Shown here one piece after another: positions 1 to 7,163 of a DNA stretch of 28,259 nucleotides; position 1 is the first letter of the stretch, and each line of letters opens with the position of its first letter. A model generated the notes under the pieces. That model saw only the letters and a program-made list of their open reading frames with translations, made no database searches and was not told the origin of the DNA. The position numbers were made by a program, and so were the translations under genes. Source of the DNA: CAYFJV01 sp964460605 (GTDB lineage Archaea; Nanobdellota; Nanobdellia; Woesearchaeales; GW2011-AR9); assembly GCA_964460605.1 (NCBI GenBank), contig CAYWPT010000010.1, positions 1 to 28,259 on the forward strand, given 5' to 3'.

Positions 1-2019
1 GGTGAAGAAGTTGTAACTACTGATACAAGAGCTAATATTATTATCGAAAAACTCTCACAACAAGTAATTTATCATGATCAAGCATTCTACGGTTGTCAAG
101 CTGCAGATTATATTGAAAATACGGGAGCTTTAGAAAGCAATGCAAACGCTTGCTCAGTAGAGGGAAACGCTTATTGCGCATTCCAAAACCCAGAGGGATT
201 AATCCATTCATGGTCAACAGATTCTATTGATAACTTTGGCTACCAAGAATTAGCAACAGGCACTGTAATCACAGAAGAAACAGAACTTGAACTAAAAACC
301 TGTAATCCAAATGATCCAGATGTCGATTGTTCAACAAGGGATTCAGCTGCTTCAATTATTCCTGGAAAGAATTTTATTAAAAATTCCTTATTTGAAGATA
401 AATCACAAAATGATATTAGCTTTTGGTACTTATCTAATGCACAGACTTCAGAAGATCTAAGTGTAAATGAACAAACAAGTACATTCACAATTCAATCAGG
501 ACAAACTCTCACCACAGACCCAATGGTAATTCGTGGGGATCAAAAATATCACTTTTCATCAGCTAATGATTGTGAAGCAAGAATAAAAGTCTATAACAAC
601 AATGGCGACTTGAGCACAAATTTCCCCGCAAACGAAATTACTGAACTCACTGATGCATCACATGTTATTGTTGAGATTGAGGGTCCTTGTGAACTACAAG
701 AACCAATGCTTCAAGTAGTAAACGAATTCCCTGAAGAGTTCTCTAATGAATACCTCAGTACTGGAGCAGCAGCTTGTTGTCCAACTGGTATGTGTTATAG
801 TGGTGATTATTGTGTACGAGACATGTCTTTATTTACTTACATGTCAGAAAGTATAAACGAAGAAGTTTACAGATGTATCCAGGGTGAGTGGACTAATTTA
901 GAACCGCAAGCTGATTGGAATGATGATGAGAAAGGATTTTGTAATAATCCAACACAATGTTATGTGACTTCATCTTTAACTGAAGGAGCTGATGGTGCTA
1001 AAACCAACGAAGATTTCTATAATGGTGAATACCCTACATGTGTTGATGATGGTACTTATATTTTTGATCATTTATGTGAGGCTGGACAATGGTCATCACG
1101 AACTAAATTATTAGCATCCTCATTATTACAAGTAGCAGAAAATACTAACGATTATGTATTATACTGTGCAGATTTAGAAACTAACTTAGTAGAAATTGAT
1201 GGTAATGAAAATTATTTATTAGGTGATGATTTTGCACCAAGTTTAGAAAGTGCTGTAGCTACTGCTAACCTTTTAGCAGGTATTGAAGAAGAGACAGGGC
1301 AGGATGTACAAGTATGTTTTAATGGTGTCTATACCAACGAACAAAGAGGAAATGAATTAGTGCCTCCTAAAGATAATAATTGTATCAACAACGTTTGTGT
1401 ATTAAAGTATAAAGATGGTAATACCCTTAAAACAGCTTTCGCAACTAGCTTGAATAAAGATATCACTGATGATAGATCTTTTACTATCCCATTATTAGGT
1501 CAACGATTTGAAAGTACAGAAGCTTTCTGTCCAGGATCTAGCTCAGAAGAAGGCTTTACTGAATGTACTAATGAGTTATGGTACTCACATAGTTTAAATT
1601 CAGTAATTTATGGGAAAAGTGGTATTACAATCCAAAGAAATATTTTTGAAACTGTTATTGACTTCTTCGCTGGGCTTTTCACTTCTGAAGAAGAAGCTGC
1701 ATCCTTTGTAGAGAGTTATACTGACTTTAACAGATTATATTTACTAAACAGCCAAGAGCAAGGAATCTCTATTAAAGCTGTTGAAGAAATCAAAGATGCA
1801 CAAAGAGGTATTGTTGCTCAGTACCAAGGTATTGATGCGCCTGTTTGTGATTATGTGGAAAATGCTAAAGATGAATTTGTACGAAGATTACAATTCCCTG
1901 CAGCTCCAGAACCTTTAGTGCACTGTGAGTTAGAAGATGATACTTATTTTGTAAACGCAACTCAGGGAGCAGATTATTGGTGGGATAACTTAGTTGGTGA
2001 GTTACGAGTTCTGGAGTGA
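1..2019 (+). CDS. Large Cys-rich surface/secreted protein, 5' truncated
   Basis: The frame is open from the first base of the window, so the start lies upstream and about 672 residues are visible. The protein is acidic and rich in Asn, Thr and Ser, with many scattered Cys, some in short clusters (for example two adjacent Cys followed by Pro-Thr-Gly-Met-Cys). There is no transmembrane segment in the visible part. This composition is typical of large extracellular proteins of DPANN archaea, where disulfides stabilise the fold, but I recognise no named domain. The last 46 bases overlap the 3' end of a convergent endonuclease gene, so the natural C-terminus may have been altered. Function unknown; the surface location is inferred from composition only. 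Confidence 0.75.
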   Translation, partial: GEEVVTTDTRANIIIEKLSQQVIYHDQAFYGCQAADYIENTGALESNANACSVEGNAYCAFQNPEGLIHSWSTDSIDNFGYQELATGTVITEETELELKTCNPNDPDVDCSTRDSAASIIPGKNFIKNSLFEDKSQNDISFWYLSNAQTSEDLSVNEQTSTFTIQSGQTLTTDPMVIRGDQKYHFSSANDCEARIKVYNNNGDLSTNFPANEITELTDASHVIVEIEGPCELQEPMLQVVNEFPEEFSNEYLSTGAAACCPTGMCYSGDYCVRDMSLFTYMSESINEEVYRCIQGEWTNLEPQADWNDDEKGFCNNPTQCYVTSSLTEGADGAKTNEDFYNGEYPTCVDDGTYIFDHLCEAGQWSSRTKLLASSLLQVAENTNDYVLYCADLETNLVEIDGNENYLLGDDFAPSLESAVATANLLAGIEEETGQDVQVCFNGVYTNEQRGNELVPPKDNNCINNVCVLKYKDGNTLKTAFATSLNKDITDDRSFTIPLLGQRFESTEAFCPGSSSEEGFTECTNELWYSHSLNSVIYGKSGITIQRNIFETVIDFFAGLFTSEEEAASFVESYTDFNRLYLLNSQEQGISIKAVEEIKDAQRGIVAQYQGIDAPVCDYVENAKDEFVRRLQFPAAPEPLVHCELEDDTYFVNATQGADYWWDNLVGELRVLE

Positions 2020-2891
2020 TTCTGGATTACTTTATGAACTGTTGTTTTACTATGTGGGATTTGTTTAGCTATCTCTCTTATGCTTAAACCAGATTTTCTT
2101 AATGTAATAATCTTTTCTTTATCTATTGGTTTTTGTAATGTTTTGCTTAATGCTGAACAACAATCATTTAATTTTTTTATTTTATCTTTATTTGTTAAAA
2201 AACCAATCTCATCTCCAAATTTAATTATATTTTCTTTTCTTCTAAAAATAGTGAAATAATGATCTGCAGTATTCTGATCTTTTGCAGAATTAGCTTTTAA
2301 TGGGATATTACTACATTCAACTCCAAAATCCTCTATACATGTTTTAACTTCAGTTAAAAATTTTCTTAGATCAGGCAACAGTTCTTCATTTTTAGACATT
2401 TTAAACTTAGGCAAATTACTATGGCTTTTTTTCTCAATTTTAATTGTACTTAACTCATCTTCAAGAATTCCTTTAAGAAACATTCTTTTACTTTCGTTAT
2501 CCTTTTTAATCCACTCTGGGACGCTGAATGCTTTTTTTACTTTATTTCCCATTGGTGCACCAAGAGAAAAAAGAATTCTTCCAAGAATGCAGTAATTAAG
2601 CCTTAAAGAGAACGTTATTCTTGGTTTTTCCCTTCTATTAATTTTAATCTTTTTTGAAGAAATTTTTAATTCTTTTATTATCAATTTTTTAAGAAAATTT
2701 AAGTCTTTTTTAGATTTACTAATAAATTGAGTTGAATAATTCTTGTCTAAATGTCCATCTCCCATAATTTTTCCAATAAGAAATGCATAAAATGATTTAT
2801 TTCCCTCAGAATAATATTTATTAATCTCAATTTCACTTTTATTGGAATTATATGTAGAAAGTACAGCTAGAGAAATATCTCTTGAATTCAT
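1974..2891 (-). CDS. LAGLIDADG-type homing endonuclease with C-terminal HTH
   Basis: A protein of 305 residues, rich in Lys and Ile. Two LAGLIDADG-like helices are visible: LIGKIMGDGHL near residue 40 and FLKGILEDE near residue 140, each ending in an acidic residue at the catalytic position. That is the layout of a monomeric two-motif homing endonuclease. Near the C-terminus, residues about 262-290 (SGLSIREIAKQI, then TTVHKVI) form a helix-turn-helix like those of resolvase/Hin-type DNA-binding domains. A TATA-like box 26 nt before the start suggests independent leaderless expression. It lies on the opposite strand to the surface protein gene, so it cannot be an intein of that gene. The last ~14 residues run into the neighbour's 3' end and are probably accidental. 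Most likely free-standing and mobile; its target is unknown. Confidence 0.8.
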   Translation of the reverse strand: MNSRDISLAVLSTYNSNKSEIEINKYYSEGNKSFYAFLIGKIMGDGHLDKNYSTQFISKSKKDLNFLKKLIIKELKISSKKIKINRREKPRITFSLRLNYCILGRILFSLGAPMGNKVKKAFSVPEWIKKDNESKRMFLKGILEDELSTIKIEKKSHSNLPKFKMSKNEELLPDLRKFLTEVKTCIEDFGVECSNIPLKANSAKDQNTADHYFTIFRRKENIIKFGDEIGFLTNKDKIKKLNDCCSALSKTLQKPIDKEKIITLRKSGLSIREIAKQIPHSKTTVHKVIQNHSRTRNSPTKLSHQ

Positions 2892-2912
2892 AAAAAAAGA
2901 AAAGAATGGTCT

Positions 2913-2922
2913 TTAAAATACT
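2913..2922 (-). promoter_or_regulatory. TATA box of the homing endonuclease gene
   Basis: On the minus strand the sequence reads TATTTTAAAG, centred about 26 nt before the ATG at 2891. This spacing implies a leaderless transcript and a promoter belonging to the endonuclease itself. Confidence 0.5.
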
Positions 2923-2987
2923 TTGTCCACAGTTGACCTGTGTCCAGTGGTATCCGCGCATGTTAATCCTTTAGTAATCCCTAGGTT

Positions 2988-3009
2988 TTTTTCCTTAAAA
3001 AAGGAAAAG
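2988..3009 (-). terminator. Oligo-T terminator behind tRNA-Leu
   Basis: Directly after the tRNA 3' end the minus strand carries a T4 run and a T6 run separated by CC, followed by AAGGAAAA, which could fold back on the T tract. T-rich tracts end archaeal stable-RNA transcripts. Confidence 0.5.
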
Positions 3010-3031
3010 TGTGGAGGAAGGGATTTGAACC

Positions 3032-3062
3032 TTTTCGTATTTAAAGCCTTAACTTTAAAAAT
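3032..3062 (-). other. tRNA-Leu intron 2 (31 nt, inside the T-stem, about 51/52)
   Basis: The junction fixed by restoring the T-stem agrees with a bulge-helix-bulge found independently: exon TTCG pairs with intron CGAA over 4 bp, the 5' bulge is AG|A and the 3' bulge is AA|G, with cuts after the second base of each. Inside is a 7-bp hairpin TTTAAAG/CTTTAAA (3040-3059) with a 6-nt loop. The 5' junction AG|A is the same as in intron 1. The location in the T-stem is non-canonical. Confidence 0.8.
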
Positions 3063-3086
3063 CTCGAACCTACTAAAGGACAGGAT

Positions 3087-3118
3087 ATCTCATACTGAAT
3101 CAAAATTCAGCTATCCAT
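3087..3118 (-). other. tRNA-Leu intron 1 (32 nt, position 37/38)
   Basis: This interrupts the anticodon loop after CTTAAG, the canonical archaeal position. A bulge-helix-bulge can be drawn: exon CTTA pairs with intron TGAG (one G-U), the 5' bulge is AG|A, the 3' bulge is AT|A, and the next exon's TCCTG pairs with CAGGA. An inner hairpin CTGAA/TTCAG caps the intron. This is the substrate form of the archaeal splicing endonuclease. Confidence 0.88.
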
Positions 3119-3182
3119 CTTAAGTCCTGCGCATTTGACCAAACTTTGCTACCTCCACAGGTATCTTAGAATTTAAGTTAAT

Positions 3183-3192
3183 CCTTTAAAAA
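3183..3192 (-). promoter_or_regulatory. TATA box of tRNA-Leu
   Basis: The minus strand reads TTTTTAAAGG, centred about 29 nt before the tRNA 5' end. An 11-nt direct repeat TAGAATTTAAG (3167-3177 and 3199-3209) flanks it; its meaning is unclear. Confidence 0.5.
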
Positions 3193-3204
3193 CTTTTCTA
3201 GAAT

Positions 3205-4626
3205 TTAAGCTGCTCGACCAGTAGAAGTATGTAAATCTAGCTGTAAATCATCAAATAATCTCTCCCATTCACCAAAATATTGCTGAATAGCATCACGAAC
3301 AGTTCTATCTGCATAGCCCCATAACAAAGTGTTACCTCTCACAGTACCTAAGACTTCTCCAACACGAGCTAACCTTGCTTCAAACATTTCTTCTTCAGTA
3401 TATCCTGGAATCCCTTGCATTTGGTATGCTCTTGCAACTCCTGTACCTGCTTTGTTTGTAGCATCAAGGTGAAGATTTTCTCTAATCTCGCTTGCAAGAT
3501 AAGTTGCTAGATCAGATACTCTCACTCCCTTAATATTTCCAACAATCTTGTCAGCACTCATTCCATCTAATTTTTTTAAGGATCTTCTTCTTGATCTATC
3601 TGTTTGATTATTTAATCCCTCTAATTCATAAGCATGAAGTAAACTCAATACTCTTGGAAGATCTCCAACTGCTAATCGTGAGATCCCTCCTTCCGCACTT
3701 GTATAAGTTCCTAAATCGTGTCCGAAAGGATGTAATCCAAATTGTTCATAATCAATAAACTTAATATTTCCTTGTTCATCTCTAATTACATGGTGAACTC
3801 TACTATCTCCATGTTGGAGTAAGAATCTTTCTTCACCAAGTCCTGATTCTAAATCAACGAGCCTTGCAACACGTTCAGCAAGACTGGAACTTTTTAACAC
3901 CTCCCTTCTGATGTGTTCTTCTCTCTCAGAATTTGTACTTGGAAGTTCTACCCCTTGAATTCTAAGATCATGCGCAACAATGGTACTAAGATAATTTCTT
4001 AAACTTTCAATCTTTACTTCTCTTCTATCTCTTTCTTCAGAAAGTGTAAAAGCAAATGGATTTCTTCCTTTAAAACTAGAACTAGAATAAGGTGCAAGCA
4101 TTCCAGTTAAAGCTGCCATCTTTCTTACAGATGTCTCAATAATTCTTTTTCTTGCATCCTCGTCTCCTCTTGCTGCAATTAATAATTCTTTATCAGTAAC
4201 TCCCTCNNNNNNNNNNATAAATTCAAAAAGAACAATAGGTTCTTCAGTAGCCCTACCAAAGACTTTTGGAGCTAAACTGTAATTACTTCCCCAGAGTTTG
4301 TATACTTGTGTTGTTGATCTTAATTCTCTTCCACTTAATCTATCTGGGTTTCTTCTCTCTTTATATGATTGGCTACCGCCTACGGGGGTAAAGTATTGTT
4401 TTGCAAGAACAGTTCTCGGGTTTACTTTAGGTTTTTTTCCTCTACCTTTTCTATAATGAACTTGTAATTTAAATGTTCTAGAATGATTTGTAGTTGTAAT
4501 GGGCTCTACTTCAACTCTTCTCACATTACTCAAAACTCGTGATCCAGGAATGTTTAATTCTCTAAACTCTTGTTGGGTGTATTGATCTAGTGTTTTTAGC
4601 CATCTTGGTCCCATTTTACTACTCAT
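3205..4626 (-). CDS. APH/choline-kinase-like phosphotransferase
   Basis: A protein of 473 residues with the bilobal kinase-like plan of the aminoglycoside phosphotransferase/choline kinase family. VLAKQY near residue 76 supplies the likely ATP-binding Lys of the N-lobe. A hinge-like segment VLFEF...EG follows at 132-142. The catalytic loop is HGD at 272-274, and IDYEQFG at 291-297 supplies the metal-binding Asp292. The usual HGDxxxxN Asn is His279 here. A long helical C-terminal extension of about 150 residues follows the core. The substrate cannot be told; small-molecule, lipid-headgroup and protein kinases all occur in the family. Ten unknown bases interrupt it at 4207-4216, yet the frame continues across them. 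A TATA box 24 nt before the ATG supports this start and leaderless translation. Confidence 0.75.
   Translation of the reverse strand: MSSKMGPRWLKTLDQYTQQEFRELNIPGSRVLSNVRRVEVEPITTTNHSRTFKLQVHYRKGRGKKPKVNPRTVLAKQYFTPVGGSQSYKERRNPDRLSGRELRSTTQVYKLWGSNYSLAPKVFGRATEEPIVLFEFXXXXEGVTDKELLIAARGDEDARKRIIETSVRKMAALTGMLAPYSSSSFKGRNPFAFTLSEERDRREVKIESLRNYLSTIVAHDLRIQGVELPSTNSEREEHIRREVLKSSSLAERVARLVDLESGLGEERFLLQHGDSRVHHVIRDEQGNIKFIDYEQFGLHPFGHDLGTYTSAEGGISRLAVGDLPRVLSLLHAYELEGLNNQTDRSRRRSLKKLDGMSADKIVGNIKGVRVSDLATYLASEIRENLHLDATNKAGTGVARAYQMQGIPGYTEEEMFEARLARVGEVLGTVRGNTLLWGYADRTVRDAIQQYFGEWERLFDDLQLDLHTSTGRAA
4207..4216. other. Assembly gap of 10 N inside the phosphotransferase gene
   Basis: Ten Ns fall between hinge-like EF and EGV. 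Both sides are in one frame if the gap is really 10 nt, and family members usually have one or a few residues here (EF-x-EG). The gap size is therefore probably close to right and the gene intact. Confidence 0.95.
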
Positions 4627-4644
4627 TTTTCTCTCAACTGAGCT

Positions 4645-4654
4645 TATTTATAAA
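4645..4654 (-). promoter_or_regulatory. TATA box of the phosphotransferase gene
   Basis: The minus strand reads TTTATAAATA, centred 24 nt before the start codon at 4626. This is standard leaderless archaeal spacing. Confidence 0.65.
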
Positions 4655-4752
4655 ACTTATCTCTCCATTTACTATTCTCTAATGGTGTATCCTTAAGCCT
4701 TGCGGTTATTTTAGCTTTATTCTACCTAAAACCTTTTTTCCTAGAATTACTG

Positions 4753-5706
4753 TTAATACTGGTATGTCAACCTATTTAACTCGTGAATAACTCCAATTAA
4801 TCTACGTAATCGATCTACCACAAATATTGTTTCTTCTCTATGGTCTTTGTGTTCATCATAAAATGTGTTCACTTTTTTAACGATAGCTACCTTAAAATCT
4901 GATAAAATTAATGCTTCTTCTCTATTTTTTGCAAAATAATACTTAACAGCTCCTAAATAGAATTTTTCTGTATCCTTGATTAATTCTCTAAATTCTTCTT
5001 TACATTTTTTATTTTTTATCTTTGATTTGGACATTGCTCTTGAGATCCTTTTAGATTCATCAGCAACAGCTTCTAGTAAATAACTTGCCATATAGGTGTT
5101 TAATAGATCAACACCCATTAAACCATGGTTCTTAAGCATCTTTCCTTGGTTTCTCAAGCCATAACGCATTATTCTAAATAATAAAAATGATAACCTGTTT
5201 ACATCTTTGTCTCTTAGATTAATATTTTGAGCATTATCATCTTTAAAAGTCTCTGCAGTATCTTTTAACATTGATCTATTAATCATATCAATCTTTTTAA
5301 TAAGTTCTTGAGGAGAGATTTTATCCATATCTAGGAAATCTTTAGTAACAATTTTTTTCGAATCAAATTCAAGAACTTCTAAAGCAATTAATTCTTTAAT
5401 ACTCTCTAAAACAATCTCTGATTTTTCTTTAATCTCTTTTCCTGTGAATGTGATTTTTCTATTGTTTTCAATATAAGCAGCATTCAATTCTCTTTTAATC
5501 ATTAAATCGTTTTTTCCGTCAATGTTGAGGGTGATCTCTCTTTGTTCTGATTCTTTAAATTCTTTAGAACTAACTATAAGGTCATTTTGACTCTCGCTTA
5601 CATAGACCATATCTCCTTTTTTTACATTGTTATTTCTAATCCAAGCTTTAGGTAATGATATAACAAAACTACTTTTTCCGAATGATATGATTTTTCTATA
5701 TTCCAT
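4753..5706 (-). CDS. PhoU-like regulator with N-terminal SpoVT/AbrB domain
   Basis: A protein of 317 residues. Residues 1-50 form a swapped-hairpin AbrB/SpoVT DNA-binding domain: KIISFGKSSFVISLPKAWIR followed by VKKGDMVYV is very characteristic. The rest is helical and matches the PhoU three-helix-bundle repeats, with charged EN/D-rich turns and NRSML and SYLLEAVAD segments in the expected places. This fusion is a common archaeal form of PhoU-family protein (COG0704) and is usually taken as a phosphate-related transcription regulator. No pst transporter genes lie beside it here. A perfect 15-bp palindrome lies 57-71 nt upstream and may be its own operator. The start follows GAGAGTAGG, a possible ribosome site. 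Confidence 0.88.
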   Translation of the reverse strand: MEYRKIISFGKSSFVISLPKAWIRNNNVKKGDMVYVSESQNDLIVSSKEFKESEQREITLNIDGKNDLMIKRELNAAYIENNRKITFTGKEIKEKSEIVLESIKELIALEVLEFDSKKIVTKDFLDMDKISPQELIKKIDMINRSMLKDTAETFKDDNAQNINLRDKDVNRLSFLLFRIMRYGLRNQGKMLKNHGLMGVDLLNTYMASYLLEAVADESKRISRAMSKSKIKNKKCKEEFRELIKDTEKFYLGAVKYYFAKNREEALILSDFKVAIVKKVNTFYDEHKDHREETIFVVDRLRRLIGVIHELNRLTYQY

Positions 5707-5762
5707 TTTAACCTACTCTCTAGATTACCATCACTCTCTTAAAAAGTTTAATCCAAAATATA

Positions 5763-5777
5763 TCGGAAAGTTTCCGA
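5763..5777. promoter_or_regulatory. Perfect palindrome upstream of the PhoU-like gene
   Basis: TCGGAAA-G-TTTCCGA is a 7-bp perfect dyad with a one-base centre. It lies between the divergent PhoU-like gene and the TATA box of the small gene at 5908, so it could control both. A dimeric AbrB-type protein would suit such a site; this is inference. Confidence 0.45.
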
Positions 5778-5824
5778 AACAGTATATGCATCAAATAGGC
5801 ACCTATATGTTATTTAGGGAGGGT

Positions 5825-5838
5825 ATTTATATTTAAAT
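5825..5838 (+). promoter_or_regulatory. TATA region for the small-protein genes at 5908 and 6125
   Basis: A strongly AT stretch, ATTTATATTTAAAT, would place a transcript start near 5858-5862. This leaves a leader of about 48 nt before the ATG at 5908. Confidence 0.45.
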
Positions 5839-5887
5839 GTTTTGAAATATAATTAGATCTAGTGGATAGTGCTGTTAATGTGCTGTC

Positions 5888-5905
5888 TTAACCAGGGGTG
5901 GTTAA
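5888..5905 (+). promoter_or_regulatory. Hairpin masking the ribosome site of the 40-residue ORF
   Basis: TTAACCA-GGGG-TGGTTAA is a perfect 7-bp inverted repeat with a 4-nt loop that ends 2 nt before the ATG at 5908. Its loop and 3' arm contain GGGGTGGTT, the only Shine-Dalgarno-like sequence. The folded form would hide part of that site, or the dyad could instead be a protein site on DNA. Confidence 0.5.
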
Positions 5906-5907
5906 AA

Positions 5908-6030
5908 ATGCTATATGAAGAAGATAGGGATGACCTTGTGCTATTAGAGCATGTTAGGTTGGCTAAATTAGCCAAGGCTCGTGAGCGTTCGCTTACGAAA
6001 AATAAAATGGTCTTGAACAGATTATCGTGA
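5908..6030 (+). CDS. Small charged helical protein, 40 residues
   Basis: A short ORF beginning MLYEEDRDDLVLLEHVRLAK. It has an acidic N-terminus, a Leu-heptad-like middle and a basic C-terminus, as in a short amphipathic or coiled-coil helix. Support for it being real is the GGGGTGG ribosome site 3-10 nt upstream, an upstream TATA region and protein-like composition. I recognise no family. It may share a transcript with the gene at 6125. An 85-codon ORF on the opposite strand over the same stretch looks less protein-like. Confidence 0.5.
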   Translation: MLYEEDRDDLVLLEHVRLAKLAKARERSLTKNKMVLNRLS

Positions 6031-6124
6031 AGACAAAACCCTTGATAAAAGACGATTGAGTTAAGAGGATACATTAGACTTCTTTTCCTCACTATGACTC
6101 TTTTTTCAACACCCATGCCATACT

Positions 6125-6328
6125 ATGAGCTACAAAAAATTGTTTGGGGTTGAATCTTTTCCGGTAAAAGACTATGAGCTTATGAAAATGCTTGCTGAAG
6201 CTAAGAGGAAGCAAATGAACACGCTCGAGTTTAAGACTAAACGAGGAAAGGTTGTAAAAATTAAGATAACTGACCTATATCCAGAAGGTATTATGCAGGG
6301 ACATTATCGCATGTATAAAAGCGATTAA
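6125..6328 (+). CDS. Small basic hypothetical protein, 67 residues
   Basis: A soluble, Lys-rich protein that begins with MSYKKLFGVESFPV, has a helix rich in Lys and Met around 20-35, and then a beta-like segment (RGKVVKIKITDLYPEGI) that resembles a small nucleic-acid-binding barrel strand pair, though this is only an impression. No clear ribosome site precedes the ATG, so the start is uncertain; it may be read from the same message as the 40-residue ORF upstream. A T6 tract at 6103-6108 lies between the two. Function unknown. Confidence 0.6.
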   Translation: MSYKKLFGVESFPVKDYELMKMLAEAKRKQMNTLEFKTKRGKVVKIKITDLYPEGIMQGHYRMYKSD

Positions 6329-6338
6329 ACAGAAAAGT

Positions 6339-6346
6339 CTTTAAAT
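6339..6346 (+). promoter_or_regulatory. TATA box fixing the start of the membrane protein at 6369
   Basis: CTTTAAAT is centred 26-27 nt before the ATG at 6369. It overlaps the upstream in-frame ATG at 6345, so that codon would not be in the message and 6369 is the better start. Confidence 0.5.
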
Positions 6347-6368
6347 GATTTTTTCTTTCTTTTTTTTT

Positions 6369-7163
6369 ATGAATATATACAAAGACGCATTCTTGTCAAC
6401 TTTTAATCTTATTAGATCTAAAAAAAGACTCTTTTTAGTATTATTTTTTATTCAAATTATTCTATTAATAGCAACTTTTGGATTTTTACTTACTTATCAA
6501 TTAGCAATCTTTGAAGATCTACAAGCTATCAATGCTCCTTTGCAAGACATATCTGATGCTTCAACACAAGAACTTTTGGAACAATCCTTAGAATTATCTT
6601 TAGCATACAAATCAATGATTAAACACATTTTAAGTTTATTAGGAATTTTAGTTTTACTTTACTTTACACTCAACGCTGTACTGTGGTTATTGAGTCATTA
6701 CATGTTTTTAGGGAAAAAGAAAGATTTGTTCAGCTATTTCAAAAAGTATGTCTTAACAACTCTAACATTAATTTTGCCTTTAGCTCTAATTTATTATATC
6801 TTGTTTGTAAAGGCAGTGAATATTGGAATAGATCAGTTTTCTCAAACTTTTAAGTCACTTAGCTACTTTAGCCTAGCACTTATGTATGTTTTACTTGTAG
6901 CTTTAACATTATTAACAATTAAAGAGAGAAAAGCTTACACAAAAAGTATAATTCATGTTGCTTTTAAAAAAATTCATTACACTTTATTAGCAGTATTGAT
7001 AATAATTGCACTCTTAGCTTTATGTGTATATTTTTTTATATTTGCAAGTTTGGGCGAGGGAAGCTTTGCGTTAATTATATTAAGTACTTTGCTTTTTGTA
7101 TTCGTATATGTCTTTGCAAGATTATATTTAATTGCATTAACACACAAAATTAAGGTGAGATGA
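6369..7163 (+). CDS. Polytopic membrane protein of unknown function
   Basis: A protein of 264 residues from the start chosen here. About six hydrophobic segments are visible: residues 22-44, 92-114, 128-150, 164-185, 204-228 and 232-255. Basic residues cluster before several of them (SKKR, GKKK, KERK), and one extracytoplasmic acidic loop lies at about 47-80. I recognise no transporter signature; it resembles uncharacterised multi-pass proteins of archaea. It is directly followed, without a gap, by the PIN-domain gene, whose ribosome site lies within its last codons, so the two are translationally coupled. Whether they work together is unknown. Confidence 0.7.
   Translation: MNIYKDAFLSTFNLIRSKKRLFLVLFFIQIILLIATFGFLLTYQLAIFEDLQAINAPLQDISDASTQELLEQSLELSLAYKSMIKHILSLLGILVLLYFTLNAVLWLLSHYMFLGKKKDLFSYFKKYVLTTLTLILPLALIYYILFVKAVNIGIDQFSQTFKSLSYFSLALMYVLLVALTLLTIKERKAYTKSIIHVAFKKIHYTLLAVLIIIALLALCVYFFIFASLGEGSFALIILSTLLFVFVYVFARLYLIALTHKIKVR

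Larger units (their letters stand above)
3010..3158 (-). tRNA. tRNA-Leu(UAA) with two introns
   Basis: The acceptor stem GTGGAGG pairs perfectly with CCTCCAC; the discriminator is A at 3010 and CCA is not encoded. The D-arm pairs GCA with TGC. The anticodon arm is CAGGA-CTTAAGA-TCCTG once an intron is removed, giving anticodon TAA. The variable arm is CCT-TTAGT-AGG plus TTC, the long class II arm of tRNA-Leu. The T-loop is TTCAAAT. Unspliced, the T-stem has an A-C mismatch and the variable region is about 30 nt too long. Removing 3032-3062 gives GAGGG/CCCTT, fully paired with one G-U. Exons 3119-3158, 3063-3086 and 3010-3031 total 86 nt, the normal size for tRNA-Leu. A TATA-like box lies upstream. 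Confidence 0.92.

Noticed and set aside
2925..2933. TGTCCACA near the endonuclease promoter, like the fic dyad arm.
   Set aside because: A single 8-nt match without a paired arm is expected by chance.
2923..3123. A plus-strand ORF over the tRNA-Leu gene, whose first ~22 codons look protein-like and could be a displaced end of the surface protein.
   Set aside because: Most of it is antisense to the tRNA and its introns, and the short protein-like start cannot be tied to the surface-protein frame without a relative for comparison.
5859..6116. An 85-codon minus-strand ORF opposite the 40-residue gene.
   Set aside because: No ribosome site or promoter at its start and unnatural composition; the opposite small ORF has both.
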